Source: Actinomycetes bacterium
GTDB lineage: Bacteria; Actinomycetota; Acidimicrobiia; Acidimicrobiales; RAAP-2
Assembly (NCBI GenBank): GCA_021827705.1
Contig: JAKAUQ010000027.1
Coordinates: 1-64,000, forward strand
DNA: 64,000 nt
Reading direction: 5' to 3'
Each line of letters opens with the position of its first letter. The stretch's first letter is position 1. Below, piece by piece: positions 42,760 to 52,404 of this stretch. Position numbers and translations under genes: made by a program. Below the pieces are notes generated by a model. The model did no database searches. It was not told where the DNA came from and was given only the letters and a program-made list of their open reading frames with translations.

Positions 42760-43999
42760 GTCGCGCCGGCGCTGGTGGCACCGCCTGACCACCCGCAGCC
42801 CGCTGCTGGTGACCCTCGACGCGCTGATCCTCGGCTTCGTGGTGGGCGCCCTGGTGATCATCACGACGACCGCCTCGGTCCTGGACGCCTGGCGCGCGAT
42901 GTTCTCGAGCTGGGCGGCCTTCGCTCACGCGTGCCAGCTGACCGCCGACGTGGTCGGCGCCGCCTACCGAGCCATGTTCACCGGCGCCGTCGTGAACCCG
43001 CGCATCTTCTGGCACGCCGTGACGACCGGCCAGGGTTGGACGCTGGCCCTGACGCCCCTGTCCGAGACCCTGACCTACGCCGCGCCCCTGATCATCGCCA
43101 GCATCGGGGTGGGCATCGCCTTCCAGACCGGCATCTTCAACATCGGCGCCAACGGCCAGGCGATCCTGGGCGGCGTGGCCGGCGCCTACATGGGCTCACT
43201 GGTGCACCTGCCCACGGTCGTGCACTTGCCCTTGACCCTGGCCGCCGGCATCGCCGGTGGCGTGATCGTCGGTCTGGTCCCCGGCCTGCTCAAGGCCTAC
43301 ACCGGTGCCCACGAGGTGATCGTGACCCTGATGCTCAACTACGTCGTGGCTGCCCTGCTCATCTTCACGCTGCTGTCGACGGTCCTGCAGCAGCCCGGCC
43401 AGCAGAACGACATCTCGCGCACCCTGGCCCCCTCGGCCCAGCTGGCCCCCCTCTTCGGGGCCGCGTCGGGCCTGCGCGTCAACTGGGGCCTGGCGGTCGC
43501 CGCGCTGGTCGTGGTCTTCGCCTGGTGGTTCCTGGAGCGCTCGTCGCTCGGCTTCGACTTCCGCGTGACCGGCGCCAACCCGCAGGCCGCGCGCGCCTCG
43601 GGCATCAACGCCCGTGCCGTGATCGTGCTGGTCTTCGTCATCTCGGGGGGCCTGGCCGGCCTGGCCGGGATCGTCCAGCTGGCCGGCACCACCCACTACC
43701 TCGATGGCGGGTTCCTCATCGGCAACGCCGGCATCGGCTTCACGGCCATCACCGTCTCCCTGCTCGGGCGCAACCGGCCGGTCGGGATCGTCTGGTCCTC
43801 CCTCTTGTTCGCGGGGCTCGGCGTGGGCGGGCGGGCCATGCAGGCCGCCACGGGCATCCCGCTCGACCTGGCCACGGTGATCCAGTCGGCGGTCGTGCTC
43901 TTCGTGGCCACACCGGTGCTGGTCCAGGAGATCTTCCGTCTCCGCCACGCCGCGGCGGCCGGTGAGGTGCGACTGGCGACCAGCGGGTGGGGCTCGTGA
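42752..43999 (+). CDS. Nucleoside ABC importer permease 1 (BPD_transp_2 family)
   Basis: 415 residues, about 9-10 membrane segments. Sequence features of the RbsC/NupP-like family are visible: [60 protein letters not shown] and [19 protein letters not shown]. It starts 8 bases before the end of the ATPase gene and its stop overlaps the second permease start by 4 bases. The two permeases should form a heterodimer that moves nucleosides from the BMP protein. Confidence 0.9.
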
Positions 44000-45261
44000 G
44001 CACCGTCTCGCGCCGGCGCACCCGCGGCATCGGGGTCTTCATGGCCCTCCTGGGCCTGGTGACGGCCCTGGGCTTCGGCCTGGCCAGCGGGAGCGCGGCA
44101 CGCTCGTCTTTGACCTTCAACCCCGTCGACCTGAGCGCGTCGGCCCCCCTCCATCTGGGGACGCTGACGCTGCCCACCGCGATCGCCAACCTGGTGCTGG
44201 GTCTGGCGATGGCGGCCCTCGGGGTCGAGCTGCTGGTGCGCGTGCCACGCCGCGGCGTGATGGCCCGCTTCGGGGCCGTGGCGCTGCTGTTCTTCCTCGC
44301 GCTGCTGCTGTGGGCCGTGCGCACGACCGGCCCGGCCCCGATCAACTTCGTCAACGTCACCGCGGTGCTGGTGGGGGCGTCGGCCCTGACGATGGTCCTC
44401 ATCTTCGGCTCGCTCTCGGGCGTGCTGTGCGAGCGGGCGGGCGTGGTCAACATCGCCATCGAGGGCCAGTTCATCGGGGGCGCCTTCATCGGGTCGATGG
44501 TCGCCTCCACGACGCACGACTTCTTCTTCGCGGCCGTGGCCGGCGGGGCCGTGGGTGGGCTGCTGGGCCTGGTGCTGGCGTTCCTGTCGCTGCGCTACCT
44601 CTCGGACCAGATCATCGTGGGCGTCGTCTTGGTCACCTTGCTGTCGGGGCTGTCGTCCTACCTCAACTTGCAGGTGCTCACGCCCTTCCCGCAGTACAAC
44701 ACGGGCAACCTCGCGCCCAACCTGCCCATCCCGCTGCTGACCAAGATCCCGGTGCTCGGCCCGGTGCTCTTCGACCAGAGCGGCTTCTTCTACCTGATGA
44801 TCGTCCTGGTGGCGGCGGTGAGCTACGGGCTGTTCCAGACGCGCTGGGGGCTGCGCGTGCGCGCGGTCGGCGAGCACCCCCAGGCCGCCGCCACCGTCGG
44901 CATCAAGGTCATCGGCGTGCGCTACGCCAACGTGATCCTCGGGGGCGTGGTCGCGGGCCTGGGCGGCGTCGCCTTCATGGCCACCCAGGGCCAGTTCCAG
45001 CCCGGCTACACCTCGGGACTGGGCTACATCGCCCTGGCCGCCCTGATCTTTGGCCGCTGGCGCCCCTCGGGCGCGGTCGTGGCCTCGATCGTCTTCGGCC
45101 TGTCGCTCTACCTGTCCTACAACCTGCAGACCTTCCAGGTCCCCGTCTCCACCGAGGTCCTGGGCATGGTCCCCTACCTGATCACCATCGCCGTGGTGTC
45201 CGGGCTCATCGGGCGGGTGCGGCCCCCGGCCGCCGACGGCGTGCCCTACCAGCGCGACTGA
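43996..45261 (+). CDS. Nucleoside ABC importer permease 2 (BPD_transp_2 family)
   Basis: 421 residues from GTG 43996 (GTGA overlap with permease 1). About 10 membrane segments. Family features: FGSLSGVLCERAGVVNIAIE, GQFIGGAFIGSMVAS, LRYLSDQIIVGVVLVTLLSG, RVRAVGEHPQAAATVGIKVI and GQFQPGYTSGLGYIALAALI. The N-terminal extension of about 100 residues is longer than in many relatives. It ends the transport operon and its last 16 bases overlap the convergent kinase gene. Confidence 0.9.
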   Translation: MSTVSRRRTRGIGVFMALLGLVTALGFGLASGSAARSSLTFNPVDLSASAPLHLGTLTLPTAIANLVLGLAMAALGVELLVRVPRRGVMARFGAVALLFFLALLLWAVRTTGPAPINFVNVTAVLVGASALTMVLIFGSLSGVLCERAGVVNIAIEGQFIGGAFIGSMVASTTHDFFFAAVAGGAVGGLLGLVLAFLSLRYLSDQIIVGVVLVTLLSGLSSYLNLQVLTPFPQYNTGNLAPNLPIPLLTKIPVLGPVLFDQSGFFYLMIVLVAAVSYGLFQTRWGLRVRAVGEHPQAAATVGIKVIGVRYANVILGGVVAGLGGVAFMATQGQFQPGYTSGLGYIALAALIFGRWRPSGAVVASIVFGLSLYLSYNLQTFQVPVSTEVLGMVPYLITIAVVSGLIGRVRPPAADGVPYQRD

Positions 45262-46130
45262 GCCCCCGGGCCCACGACCCCCACCACCGACGCGGCCGCG
45301 GCGACCGCCGCGTCCAGGCAGGCCGCGAGCGACCCGCCGCGCAGGCGGGCGTCCAGGTAGCCCGCGGTGGCCGCATCACCGGCCCCCGTGGTGTCCACCA
45401 CCCGCGCCGTGCGCGCCGGGACGGCCGCCTCCTCGGCCCCGTGCCGGGCGACGGCCCCGGCGGCGCCCCGCGTGACGACGACCTCGGGGTAGCGCGCGGC
45501 CAGGCTCGCCAGGGCCTCCTCGAGAGGCCCGCCCCCGACGAGCTCGGCCTCCTCCTGGTTGGCCAGGAGCAGGCCCGCCCCGGCGCTGGCCGCGCGAAAC
45601 GCCTCGGCGCCCGCGGCGCGCCAGGGCGCGATCGAGCACACGTCGACCGAGGTCGACGCACCCCGCTCGGCCAGCGCGCGCAGTGCGGCCGCCCCGATCG
45701 CGCGGGTCGCCGGGTCCACGAGGGTGTAGCCCGACACGTGCAGGTGGTCGACGGGACCAGCCAGCGCGGCCGTGACGTGCTCGGCGACCAGGTGGCTCGC
45801 GGCCCCGCGACGGGTGCGCATCGCCCGCTGGCCCTCGGCGTCGACCAGGGCCACCACGACGCCGGTGGGCGCGGCGACCTCGACCAGGCGCGCGTGCACG
45901 CCCACGGCCTCCAGCTCGTCGCGCACCAGCCGGCCCGCCGCGTCGTCGCCGACCGCGCCGATGAAGGTCACCTCGTGGCCCCGGGCGGCGAGGTGGGCCG
46001 CGATGTTGGCCGACGACCCGCCGCGGCCGAGGCGGATGTCGGCGGGGGTGTCGCTGGTCGGGGCCACGGGGCCCCGGGTCACGACGGCCACGTCGAGCAC
46101 CACGTCGCCGATCAGGGCGACGCGGCTCAC
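45246..46130 (-). CDS. PfkB-family carbohydrate/nucleoside kinase, probable pseudouridine kinase
   Basis: 294 residues. The start GTG 46130 overlaps the psuG stop by 4 bases. PfkB motifs: RLGRGGSSANIAAHLAARG (N-terminal glycine pair) and VVDTTGAGDAATAGYLDARL with the catalytic aspartate. Coupling to pseudouridine-5'-phosphate glycosidase suggests it phosphorylates pseudouridine (PsuK), the substrate of PsuG; this is inferred from position, since PfkB kinases vary in substrate. Ribokinase is the main alternative, also useful in this island. Confidence 0.8.
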   Translation of the reverse strand: MSRVALIGDVVLDVAVVTRGPVAPTSDTPADIRLGRGGSSANIAAHLAARGHEVTFIGAVGDDAAGRLVRDELEAVGVHARLVEVAAPTGVVVALVDAEGQRAMRTRRGAASHLVAEHVTAALAGPVDHLHVSGYTLVDPATRAIGAAALRALAERGASTSVDVCSIAPWRAAGAEAFRAASAGAGLLLANQEEAELVGGGPLEEALASLAARYPEVVVTRGAAGAVARHGAEEAAVPARTARVVDTTGAGDAATAGYLDARLRGGSLAACLDAAVAAAASVVGVVGPGAQSRW

Positions 46131-47044
46131 GTCAGCGCGGCCAGGGCGACGGCGACGTGGCCCGCCAGGCGGGCGTTGGCCACTACCAGGTCGCGGTTGG
46201 TGGCCACCGACGCTCCCCCGGTGCGCTCGGCGAAGCTGGCCAGCAGCGCCGGCGTGACCGCCTTGCCCCACACGCCGGCGACCCGAGCCTCCTCCAGGGC
46301 CGCGGCGACCGCCGCGTCGTGGAGCTCGGCGTCCAGCTCGCTGGCCGCGGGCACCGGATGCGCCAGCAGCCAGCCGCTCGGGCTGAAGGAGAGGTGGGCG
46401 GCGAAGGCCCGGGCGACCTGGGTGGGCGTGTCCATCGTCCACTCCAGTGCGAAGCCGGCGTCGCGCCGGTAGAACCCGGGGAAGCGGTCGGTCTGGTAGC
46501 CCACGACCGGAACGCCCAGTGAGTCGAGGCGCTCCAGCGTGGCCCCGATGTCGAGGATCGACTTGACGCCCGAGGCCACGACCAGCACCGGGGTGCGCGC
46601 CAGCGTCGTCAGGTCGGCGGACTCGTCGAAGGTGGTCGCCGCGTCCCGGTGGACGCCGCCCAGCCCGCCGGTCGCCATGACGGCGATGCCCACCTGGTGG
46701 GCCACGGCGATCGTCCCGGCCACGGTGGTCGCGCCGTCGAGGCCCCCGGCGGCGGCCAGCCCGAGGTCGCGGGCCGACAGCTTGGCCACCTCGCGGCGCG
46801 GGTCGGCCAGTGCGGCCAGCTCCGCGGGGCTCAGGCCCGCCACCACGCGCCCGGCCACCACGCCGACGGTCGCGGGCACCGCCCCGCTCTCGCGCACGGC
46901 CTCCTCGCAGGCGGCCGCGACCTCCAGGTTCAGCGGTGCGGGCAGCCCGTGGGCCACGATCGTGGTCTCCAGGGCCACGACGGCGCGGTGAGCCGACAGC
47001 GCCTCGGCGACCGCCGGGCCGAGCACCACGGGGACCGAGCTCAC
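46127..47044 (-). CDS. psuG: Pseudouridine-5'-phosphate glycosidase
   Basis: 305 residues. It cleaves the C-C bond of pseudouridine 5'-phosphate to uracil and ribose 5-phosphate. Motifs: VALETTIVAHGLPAPLNLE, AKLSARDLGLAAAGGLDGA, TVAGTIAVAHQVGIAVMATG, VVASGVKSILDIGATLERL and GVPVVGYQTDRFPGFY. The start is GTG 47044; no ribosome site is visible, and the region between it and divergent cdd is only 24 bases, so it may be leaderless. The partner kinase overlaps by 4 bases. The pair lets the cell use pseudouridine from RNA turnover. Confidence 0.93.
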   Translation of the reverse strand: MSSVPVVLGPAVAEALSAHRAVVALETTIVAHGLPAPLNLEVAAACEEAVRESGAVPATVGVVAGRVVAGLSPAELAALADPRREVAKLSARDLGLAAAGGLDGATTVAGTIAVAHQVGIAVMATGGLGGVHRDAATTFDESADLTTLARTPVLVVASGVKSILDIGATLERLDSLGVPVVGYQTDRFPGFYRRDAGFALEWTMDTPTQVARAFAAHLSFSPSGWLLAHPVPAASELDAELHDAAVAAALEEARVAGVWGKAVTPALLASFAERTGGASVATNRDLVVANARLAGHVAVALAALT

Positions 47045-47052
47045 GGAGGCGA

Positions 47053-47062
47053 AGTGTACTGT
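47053..47062. promoter_or_regulatory. Overlapping divergent promoter of cdd and psuG
   Basis: Only 24 bases separate GTG 47069 (cdd, plus) and GTG 47044 (psuG, minus). TACTGT (47057-47062) ends 6 nt before cdd; TACACT (47058-47053, minus) ends 8 nt before psuG. The two -10 elements overlap, so transcription of the two may be mutually exclusive. Pattern-based. Confidence 0.45.
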
Positions 47063-47068
47063 AGGCCG

Positions 47069-47515
47069 GTGATCGCCCCCGGGACGGAGTCTCCCGCGCG
47101 CCCTGGAGGCGCCCCGATCGACTGGGCACGGCTGCGGGCGGCCGCTGTCGCGGCCGCGGCGCGGGCCTACGCCCCCTACTCGCACGTCCACGTGGGCGCC
47201 GCCGGCCTGAGCGCGGCCGGCGATCTCGTCGAGGGCTCCAACGTCGAAAACGCCAGCTACGGCTTGACCCTGTGCGCCGAGTGCGGCCTGGTCAGCGACC
47301 TCGCGCGCCACGGCGGCGGGCGCCTGGTGGCGGTCAGCATCGTGGCCGGCGACGGCGACCCGGTCGCGCCGTGCGGGCGCTGCCGCCAGCTGCTCTACGA
47401 GCACGGGGGCGCCGAGCTCCTGGTCGACGACGGCACCGCGACGCCCGCCCGCCGCCTGGCCGACCTGCTGCCCGAGGCCTTCGGCCCCGCCGACCTGGTG
47501 ACCCGGCGCTCGTGA
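47069..47515 (+). CDS. cdd: Cytidine deaminase
   Basis: 148 residues. It converts cytidine and deoxycytidine to uridine and deoxyuridine. Zinc and catalytic motifs: YAPYSHVHVGAAG, EGSNVENASYGLTLCAECGL (Cys-Ala-Glu) and APCGRCRQLLYEHG. The length fits the tetrameric small form. GTG 47069 is a probable leaderless start. The stop overlaps deoA by 4 bases. It feeds uridine and deoxyuridine into the following phosphorylase. Confidence 0.95.
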   Translation: MIAPGTESPARPGGAPIDWARLRAAAVAAAARAYAPYSHVHVGAAGLSAAGDLVEGSNVENASYGLTLCAECGLVSDLARHGGGRLVAVSIVAGDGDPVAPCGRCRQLLYEHGGAELLVDDGTATPARRLADLLPEAFGPADLVTRRS

Positions 47516-48798
47516 GCTTCGACATCGTCGAGCTGATCGTCGCCAAGCGCGACGGGGCGGCCCTGCCCGACGACGCGATTGCCTGGCTGCTGGGCAACTA
47601 CCCCGGCGGCGCCGTGGCCGACGAGCAGATGGCGGCGCTGCTCATGGCCATCGTCTTTCGCGGCCTGGACCCGCGCGAGCTGCGCACGTGGACCGACGCG
47701 ATGATCGCCTCGGGCACGCGCCTCGACCTGCGCGGGCTGAGCCGGCCCACGGTGGACAAGCACTCCACGGGCGGCGTGGGTGACAAGATCTCGCTGATCC
47801 TGGCCCCCCTGGTCGCGGCCTGCGGGGCCGCCGTGCCCCAGCTGTCGGGTCGCGGGCTCGGCTACACGGGGGGCACGCTCGACAAGCTCGAGGCGATCCC
47901 CGGCTGGCGCTCGACGCTCGAGGACGACCAGATCCGCCGCCAGCTCGAAGAGGTGGGCGCGGTGGTGTGCGCCGCCGGCGGCAGCCTGGCCCCGGTGGAC
48001 CGGGCCCTCTACGCGCTGCGCGACGTGACCGGCACCGTGGAGTCGATCCCCCTGATCGCCTCGTCGATCATGTCCAAGAAGATCGCCGAGGGCACCCAGG
48101 CGCTGGTGCTGGACGTGAAGGTCGGCCGCGGCGCCTTCATGGAGTCGCCCCAGCGCGCCCGCGCGCTGGCCGCGACCATGGTCGCGCTGGGAGAGAGCCA
48201 CGGCGTGCGCACCCGGGCCCAGCTGTCGGCGATGGACCGCCCGCTCGGGCGCGCCATCGGCAACGCGCTGGAGGTCGCCGAGTCCATCGACGTGCTGCGC
48301 GGCGGGGGCCCGGCCGACGTGCGCGAGCTGACCTTGGCGCTGGCCCGCCTGATGCTCGAGGCGGTCGGCATCGACGTCGACCCGGTCACCCGCCTCGACG
48401 ACGGGTCAGCCTACGAGACCTTCGTCGCCCTGGTGCGCGCCCAGGGGGGCGATCCCGACGCCGCGCTCCCGGTGGCCGCACACCACGCCCGGGTGCGCGC
48501 GACCCGCCCCGGGGTGGTCGCGGCCATCGATGCCCGGGCCATCGGGGTGGCGGCGTGGCGCGCGGGGGCCGGTCGCGCGCGCAAGGAGGACCCGGTGAGC
48601 CCGGGCGCCGGCCTGCGCCTCCTGGTCGAGCGCGGACAGCCCGTGGCCGTGGGTGACGAGCTGCTCGAGGTGCGAGCCGATGACGTCACGCACCTCGAGC
48701 GCGCCACGGCGGCGGCGGCCGACGCGGTGCGGATCGACGAGGTCGTGGCGCCCGAGCTCGCCCTGCTGCTCGACCGCGTGGAGGGCGCCGCGCACTAG
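47512..48798 (+). CDS. deoA: Thymidine/pyrimidine-nucleoside phosphorylase
   Basis: 428 residues. It splits thymidine, deoxyuridine or uridine by phosphate to base and pentose 1-phosphate. Signature: DKHSTGGVGDKISLILAPL, SGRGLGYTGGTLDKLEAIPG and SSIMSKKIAEGTQALVLDVK. GTG 47512 overlaps the cdd stop by 4 bases. The length fits either DeoA or the broader Pdp type; the sequence does not decide between them. Its product goes to the mutase and to DeoC in the opposite-strand operon. Confidence 0.94.
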   Translation: MSFDIVELIVAKRDGAALPDDAIAWLLGNYPGGAVADEQMAALLMAIVFRGLDPRELRTWTDAMIASGTRLDLRGLSRPTVDKHSTGGVGDKISLILAPLVAACGAAVPQLSGRGLGYTGGTLDKLEAIPGWRSTLEDDQIRRQLEEVGAVVCAAGGSLAPVDRALYALRDVTGTVESIPLIASSIMSKKIAEGTQALVLDVKVGRGAFMESPQRARALAATMVALGESHGVRTRAQLSAMDRPLGRAIGNALEVAESIDVLRGGGPADVRELTLALARLMLEAVGIDVDPVTRLDDGSAYETFVALVRAQGGDPDAALPVAAHHARVRATRPGVVAAIDARAIGVAAWRAGAGRARKEDPVSPGAGLRLLVERGQPVAVGDELLEVRADDVTHLERATAAAADAVRIDEVVAPELALLLDRVEGAAH

Positions 48799-48801
48799 CC
48801 T
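48796..48801 (+). promoter_or_regulatory. Candidate -10 hexamer, leaderless start of add
   Basis: TAGCCT overlaps the end of deoA and ends 6 nt before ATG 48808. Confidence 0.45.
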
Positions 48802-48807
48802 GTCGCC

Positions 48808-49944
48808 ATGTCTGGCCCGGTGATCACCCGCGACCTGCTGGTGCGGGCGCCCAAGGTGCTGCTCCACGACCACCTCGACGGCGGGCTGCGGGCCACCACG
48901 GTGCTCGAGCTGGCTGCCGAGACCGGCTACGGCGGCCTGCCCACGCGCGATCCCGACGCCCTGGCCGCGTGGTTCGTCGCCGACGCGCCCGGCGGCGACC
49001 TGGTGCGCTACCTGGAGGGCTTCGCCCACACGACCGCGGTGATGCAGCACGCCGAGCACATCGAGCGGGTGGCCGCCGAGTGCGCGCTCGACCTGGCCCG
49101 TGACGGCGTCGTCTACGCCGAGGTGCGCTTCGCCCCCGAGCTGCACTGCCGTGAGGGCCTCACCTTGGACCGGGCCGTGACCGCGGTGCTGGCCGGCGTG
49201 GCGCGCGGCACCGCCGACGCCCGCCGCGAGGGCCGGGGCATCGTGGTGCGGGTGATCCTGTCGGCGATGCGCCAAGCCGCCCTCTCCGAGACGGTGGCCG
49301 CCCTGGCGGCGGCCCGCCGCGACGAGGGCGTGTGCGGCTTCGACATCGCCGGGCCCGAGGACGGCTTCCCGCCCACGCGCCACCTGCGCGCCTTCCAGCT
49401 GGTCAAGCGCGACAACTTCCACATGACCATCCACGCGGGCGAGGCCTTCGGTCTGCCCTCGATCTGGGAGGCCCTGCAGTTCTGCGACGCCGAGCGTCTC
49501 GGGCACGGCGTGCGCATCGTCGACGACATCACCAACGTCGACGGCGAGTTCCGCTTGGGCCGCCTGGCCAACTACGTGCGCGACCGGCGCATCCCGCTGG
49601 AGGTCTGCCCGACCTCCAACGTCCACACCGGCGTCGCGCCCTCGGTGGCCGCCCACCCCATCGACCTCCTGCGCCGGCTGCGCTTCCGCGTCACCGTGAA
49701 CACCGACAACCGTCTCATGAGCGGGACCTCGCTGTCGGCCGAGCTGGCCGCGGGGGTCGCCGCCTTCGGCTGGACCCTCGACGACATCGAGTGGATGACC
49801 CTGAACGCCGCCAAGAGCGCCTTCTACCCCTTCGATCAGCGCCTGGCGCTGATCGACACGGTGATCAAGCCCGGCTACGCCGCCTTGCGGGCTGCTGGAC
49901 CCGAGCCGGTCAGCGCGGGTCCCCGGGTGCGAGCCGGGCGCTGA
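48808..49944 (+). CDS. add: Adenosine deaminase
   Basis: 378 residues. It deaminates adenosine and deoxyadenosine to inosine and deoxyinosine. Metal and catalytic motifs: [19 protein letters not shown] (HxH-type), [44 protein letters not shown] and [14 protein letters not shown], the last in place of the common DDP. It lies 9 bases after deoA but may have its own leaderless promoter. The product is a substrate for the purine nucleoside phosphorylase. Its 3' end overlaps the convergent mutase gene by 35 bases. Confidence 0.92.
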   Translation: MSGPVITRDLLVRAPKVLLHDHLDGGLRATTVLELAAETGYGGLPTRDPDALAAWFVADAPGGDLVRYLEGFAHTTAVMQHAEHIERVAAECALDLARDGVVYAEVRFAPELHCREGLTLDRAVTAVLAGVARGTADARREGRGIVVRVILSAMRQAALSETVAALAAARRDEGVCGFDIAGPEDGFPPTRHLRAFQLVKRDNFHMTIHAGEAFGLPSIWEALQFCDAERLGHGVRIVDDITNVDGEFRLGRLANYVRDRRIPLEVCPTSNVHTGVAPSVAAHPIDLLRRLRFRVTVNTDNRLMSGTSLSAELAAGVAAFGWTLDDIEWMTLNAAKSAFYPFDQRLALIDTVIKPGYAALRAAGPEPVSAGPRVRAGR

Positions 49945-51592
49945 CCGCCGCGGCCAGCGCGGCCAGGCGCTCGCGGGCGCGGGCGCGCCGGGCGGCCAGG
50001 GTGGCGCGCGGGCCGGGCTCGCCGACCACCTCGAGGTAGGCCTTCACCTTGGGCTCGGTGCCCGAGGGGCGCACCACCACGCGGCCGTCCGCCGTTTGCC
50101 ACCGGACGCCCGGGGTCGCCGGACGATCCGCCGTGCCGACCGCGAGGTCCTCGACCTCCTCGACGTGCTGGTCCCCGAGCTGCGTGGGCGGGCGGGCCCG
50201 CAGCGCGGCCACCAGGGCGGCCAGGCGCGCGGCGCCGCCGGGCGCGTCGTCGCGCCGGGACACCTGGGTCCCGGCGTGCACCCCGAAGCGGTCCTCGAGG
50301 TCGTCGAGCAGGTCCAGCAGCGTACGGCCGGCGCGGGCCAGCTCGTCGGCCAGGCGGGCCAGGGCCAGGGCCGCCGACAGGCCGTCCTTGTCGCGCACCG
50401 CCGGGTCCACGGCGTAGCCGATCGCCTCCTCGTAGCCAAAGCGCAGGGTTCCCGGGTCGGCGGCCCGCGCGATCCACTTGAAGCCGGTCAGGGTGGTCAC
50501 GCAGCGCAGCCCGACGTCGGCGGCCAGGGCGCCCAGCATCGTCGAGGAGACCAGGGAGGTGGCGACCACCTGACCCGGGGCGGCCGGGTCGTGGAGCAGC
50601 GACCAGCCCAGCAGCCAGCCGACCTCGTCCCCGCGCAGCATCCGCCAGCCCGCGGGGGTGCCCACGGCGACGGCCAGGCGGTCGGCGTCGGGATCGTTGG
50701 CCAGCACCAGATCGGCCCCGCGGGCCCGGGCCAGGGCCAGCGCGCGGTCCAGGACGCCGGGCTCCTCGGGGTTGGGGAAGGGCACGGTGGGAAAGGCCGG
50801 GTCCGGTGCGAACTGCTCGGGGACGCTCGTCACGTCGGGGTAGCCGGCCTCGGCCAGCAGCCCGGTGGCCAGGGCGCCGCCCACGCCGTGCAGGGGCGTG
50901 TAGACGATGCGCAGGCGGCTCGGGCGAGCCAGCGCGAAGCGCGCGAGGATCCCCGCGCGGTAGCGCGCCAGCACCTCGGGGCCGATGACCCGGTGGGCGC
51001 CGGGCTCGCCGGGCGCAAGGACCGGCCGGCCCATGAGGGCCTCGACGCGCTCGTCGTCGGGCGCGATGATCTGGGTGCCGCTGGCGTCGTAGAGCTTGTA
51101 GCCGTTGTCGGCGGCCGGGTTGTGGCTGGCGGTGATCATGATGCCGGCCGCCGCCTGGAGATCCCGCACCGCGAAGGGCACCAGCGGGGTGGGACCCGCG
51201 CTCGGCCACTCGTGCACCGTGACCCCCGAGGCCCGCAGGGTGGCCACGGCCTGCGCGGCGAAGGCCGCCGAGCCCCGGCGGGCGTCGTGGCCCACGACCA
51301 CCCCGCGCGCGGGGGCCCCCGCGCTCTGGTGCAGCCACCCGGCCACCGCCTGGGTGGCCCGGCGCACGGTGAGGCGATTCATGCCGGCCGGTCCGGCCTG
51401 CTCGGGTCCGCGCAGGCCGGCCGTCCCGAAGCGCAGCGGGCTGGCGAAGCGGCGCGCCAGCTCGGCCCGGTCGGTCGCGGCGAGCTGCTCGAGCTCGGCG
51501 CGCTCGGTCGCGTCGGCGCCCTGGGCGAGCCAGGTGGCCAGCTGCGCGTCCAGGGAGTCGGTCACGGGCCTCTCGCCGTCCTCGCGGCTCAC
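49910..51592 (-). CDS. PGM2/PgcA-type phosphosugar mutase, probable phosphopentomutase
   Basis: 560 residues from GTG 51592 (GTGA overlap with the phosphorylase); GTG 51565 is an alternative. Features of alpha-phosphohexomutases: phosphoserine loop [19 protein letters not shown], metal loop [15 protein letters not shown], sugar-binding [12 protein letters not shown] and phosphate-binding [15 protein letters not shown]. The EEAIGY sugar loop is that of the PGM2 branch, whose human member is a phosphopentomutase, rather than the GEESGG loop of classic phosphoglucomutase. No deoB is seen here, so this enzyme likely converts ribose or deoxyribose 1-phosphate to the 5-phosphates. A phosphoglucomutase or phosphomannomutase role is possible too. 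Confidence 0.85.
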   Translation of the reverse strand: MSREDGERPVTDSLDAQLATWLAQGADATERAELEQLAATDRAELARRFASPLRFGTAGLRGPEQAGPAGMNRLTVRRATQAVAGWLHQSAGAPARGVVVGHDARRGSAAFAAQAVATLRASGVTVHEWPSAGPTPLVPFAVRDLQAAAGIMITASHNPAADNGYKLYDASGTQIIAPDDERVEALMGRPVLAPGEPGAHRVIGPEVLARYRAGILARFALARPSRLRIVYTPLHGVGGALATGLLAEAGYPDVTSVPEQFAPDPAFPTVPFPNPEEPGVLDRALALARARGADLVLANDPDADRLAVAVGTPAGWRMLRGDEVGWLLGWSLLHDPAAPGQVVATSLVSSTMLGALAADVGLRCVTTLTGFKWIARAADPGTLRFGYEEAIGYAVDPAVRDKDGLSAALALARLADELARAGRTLLDLLDDLEDRFGVHAGTQVSRRDDAPGGAARLAALVAALRARPPTQLGDQHVEEVEDLAVGTADRPATPGVRWQTADGRVVVRPSGTEPKVKAYLEVVGEPGPRATLAARRARARERLAALAAAVSARLAPGDPR

Positions 51593-52404
51593 ACCACGGG
51601 GACCACGGTGGCCAGCAGGTCGCCCAGGGCACCGCTCGCGGCGCGCCCGCGCGCCAGCACCTCGGCGTGGTCCAACACGGCGCCCTCGACGCCAGCAGCG
51701 AGGTTCGTGACCAGGGACAGGCCGAGCACCTCGGCCCCCAGGTGCCGCGCGGCGATGGCCTCGAGCACGGTGGACATGCCCACCAGCTGCGCACCGGCCC
51801 GCGCCAGCATCGCGATCTCGGCCGGCGTCTCGTAGTGCGGGCCGCGCAGGCCGGCGTAGACGGCGCTGGCGATCTCGGGCACGGCGGCCGCGACCGCCGC
51901 GCGCACCCGGGCGCTGTAGAGATCGCTCAGGTCGACAAAGCGCGAACCCAGCGGGGCGGGCGGCTCGGGCCCGGTCAGCGGCGAGGCCCCCGTCAGGTTC
52001 AGGTGGTCGCTGATCATCACGACGGTGCCGGGACCGAGGCGGGGGTCGAGGGACCCGCACGCGTTGGTCAAGATGACCCGCGTGGCCCCGGCCGCGACCA
52101 GCGTGCGCACCGGATGCACGACGGTGGCCGGGTCGTGGCCCTCGTAGAGGTGGACCCGCCCCGACAGCAGGCCGACGACGCGCCCGGCCACCCTCACCGT
52201 GGCGACGCGTCCCTCGTGGCCCGGCACGGTCGGGGCGACGAAGCCGGGCAGGTCCGTCGTGGGGACCACGCTGGAGGCCGCGCCGAGGGCGACCGCCCCC
52301 TCACGCCAGCCCGAGCCGAGCACCACGACCACGTCGTAGGCGTCCACGCCGGCGCGCGCGCGCAGGGCGTCGGCAGCCTGGCGCGCGAGCGCGAAGGCGC
52401 TCAC
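51589..52404 (-). CDS. punA: Purine nucleoside phosphorylase (trimeric family)
   Basis: 271 residues. It phosphorolyses inosine and guanosine (and deoxy forms) to base and pentose 1-phosphate. Motifs: VVVLGSGWREGAVALG, TVPGHEGRVATVRVAGR, LLSGRVHLYEGHD, VILTNACGSLDPRLGPG (usual form NAAGGL) and QLVGMSTVLEAIAARHLG, all typical of the trimeric class that includes MTA phosphorylases. GTG 52404 overlaps the upstream ALDH-like stop by 4 bases and the stop overlaps the mutase by 4 bases, so a deoC-ALDH-ALDH-punA-mutase operon is likely. Confidence 0.9.
   Translation of the reverse strand: MSAFALARQAADALRARAGVDAYDVVVVLGSGWREGAVALGAASSVVPTTDLPGFVAPTVPGHEGRVATVRVAGRVVGLLSGRVHLYEGHDPATVVHPVRTLVAAGATRVILTNACGSLDPRLGPGTVVMISDHLNLTGASPLTGPEPPAPLGSRFVDLSDLYSARVRAAVAAAVPEIASAVYAGLRGPHYETPAEIAMLARAGAQLVGMSTVLEAIAARHLGAEVLGLSLVTNLAAGVEGAVLDHAEVLARGRAASGALGDLLATVVPVV

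Noticed and set aside
45246-47129. Reading of the PfkB kinase with a very long N-terminal extension
   Set aside because: The extension lies out of frame over psuG; GTG 46130 overlaps the psuG stop and starts the kinase fold.
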